A stretch of DNA of 64,000 bases from an uncultured Maribacter sp. (lineage in GTDB: Bacteria; Bacteroidota; Bacteroidia; Flavobacteriales; Flavobacteriaceae). The DNA lies in contig NZ_CANMDU010000003.1 of the NCBI RefSeq assembly GCF_947496775.1, forward strand, positions 1-64,000, written 5' to 3'. Each line of letters starts with the position of its first letter. The first letter of the stretch is position 1. A model generated the notes under the pieces. That model was not told the DNA's origin, searched no databases, and saw nothing but the letters and a program-made list of their open reading frames with translations. The translations under genes were made by a program, and so were the position numbers. This document shows, piece after piece, positions 63,831-64,000 of the stretch.

Positions 63831-64000
63831 TTAAGCAATAGGAGTGTAATACTTTTTTGTAAATCTTGAAATATCAATTTCTTTAGGTAAGGGAGCGTTA
63901 TGTTCTATATGATTTAATAATACCCCCGAAGCATAAGGAGCAATCATTACTCCTCTAGAGCCAAAACCATTCAAGACAAACATATTATTATGTTCTGGAT
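63831..64000 (-). CDS. FAD-dependent oxidoreductase, C-terminal end (partial)
   Basis: Only the last 56 codons are inside the window (stop TAA at 63831-63833). The sequence NMFVLNGFGSRGVMIAPYAS then GVLLNHI… is the C-terminal FAD-contact motif of DAO-type oxidoreductases (D-amino acid/glycine oxidase, or the MnmC C-terminal domain). The start lies beyond the right edge, so the exact subfamily cannot be told. Confidence 0.75.
   Translation of the reverse strand, partial: PEHNNMFVLNGFGSRGVMIAPYASGVLLNHIEHNAPLPKEIDISRFTKKYYTPIA

Overview
The window looks like chromosomal DNA of a member of the Bacteroidota, most likely a marine-type Flavobacteriaceae. It is AT-rich, lacks Shine-Dalgarno motifs, and carries promoters of the Bacteroidota form TTG-N19-21-TAnnTTTG. 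Its protein families are typical of that group: Porin_10-like porin, GSCFA, DUF4230, DUF4136, DUF5522, head-GIN/DUF2807, choice-of-anchor I, long-form aromatic amino acid hydroxylase, and lysyl-tRNA synthetase with a C-terminal extension. I see no transposase, integrase, CRISPR array or phage gene.

Layout. 1-417 has no gene but carries a strong leftward promoter that may serve a stable-RNA operon beyond the left edge. 418-7809 holds a porin, RNase HII, a large lipoprotein and an OmpA/TapB-like pair. 7918-13599 holds lipB, a Pmp3-type peptide, lysS with promoter and terminator, a pentapeptide-repeat membrane protein and a DASS carboxylate transporter. 13669-16113 is the most unusual part: a secreted protein with three internal repeats, then three tandem cassettes. 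Each cassette is a repeated upstream region, a 55-60 aa single-helix membrane peptide and a strong hairpin terminator. 16208-21410 has a Spy-like protein, a DUF2007 protein and a leftward four-gene operon ending in hemL. 21606-30455 has DUF5522, DUF4136, an Lrp regulator divergent from aromatic amino acid hydroxylase, the alaS-GSCFA-DUF4230 operon and an M23 peptidase-MerR pair. 30475-39458 has the lemA-TPM-TPM cluster, two ribosome-assembly GTPases (der, era), a choice-of-anchor I protein and an alanine/sodium symporter.

39643-64000 contains initiator tRNA-Met and an ABC-HlyD-TolC export operon whose ATPase has lost most catalytic motifs, with a divergent LysR regulator. It continues with a YyaL-type thioredoxin-fold lipoprotein, a six-PAS histidine kinase with a receiver-only partner, tRNA-Arg(TCT) and a DUF2807 protein. 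Then come a MarR-RND-TolC efflux operon with a clear MarR-type operator, two plant-like LRR secreted proteins, an ABC-F ATPase, a DUF983 protein and the end of a FAD-dependent oxidoreductase.

Five small genes are reported from direct reading of the bases: Pmp3/YqaE (8671-8826), DUF5522 (21606-21764), a 36-aa membrane peptide (47755-47865), a 39-codon frame inside the cassette region (14486-14605), and a doubtful GTG-start frame (51372-51542). Function assignments rest on motif recognition by eye; no database search was run.
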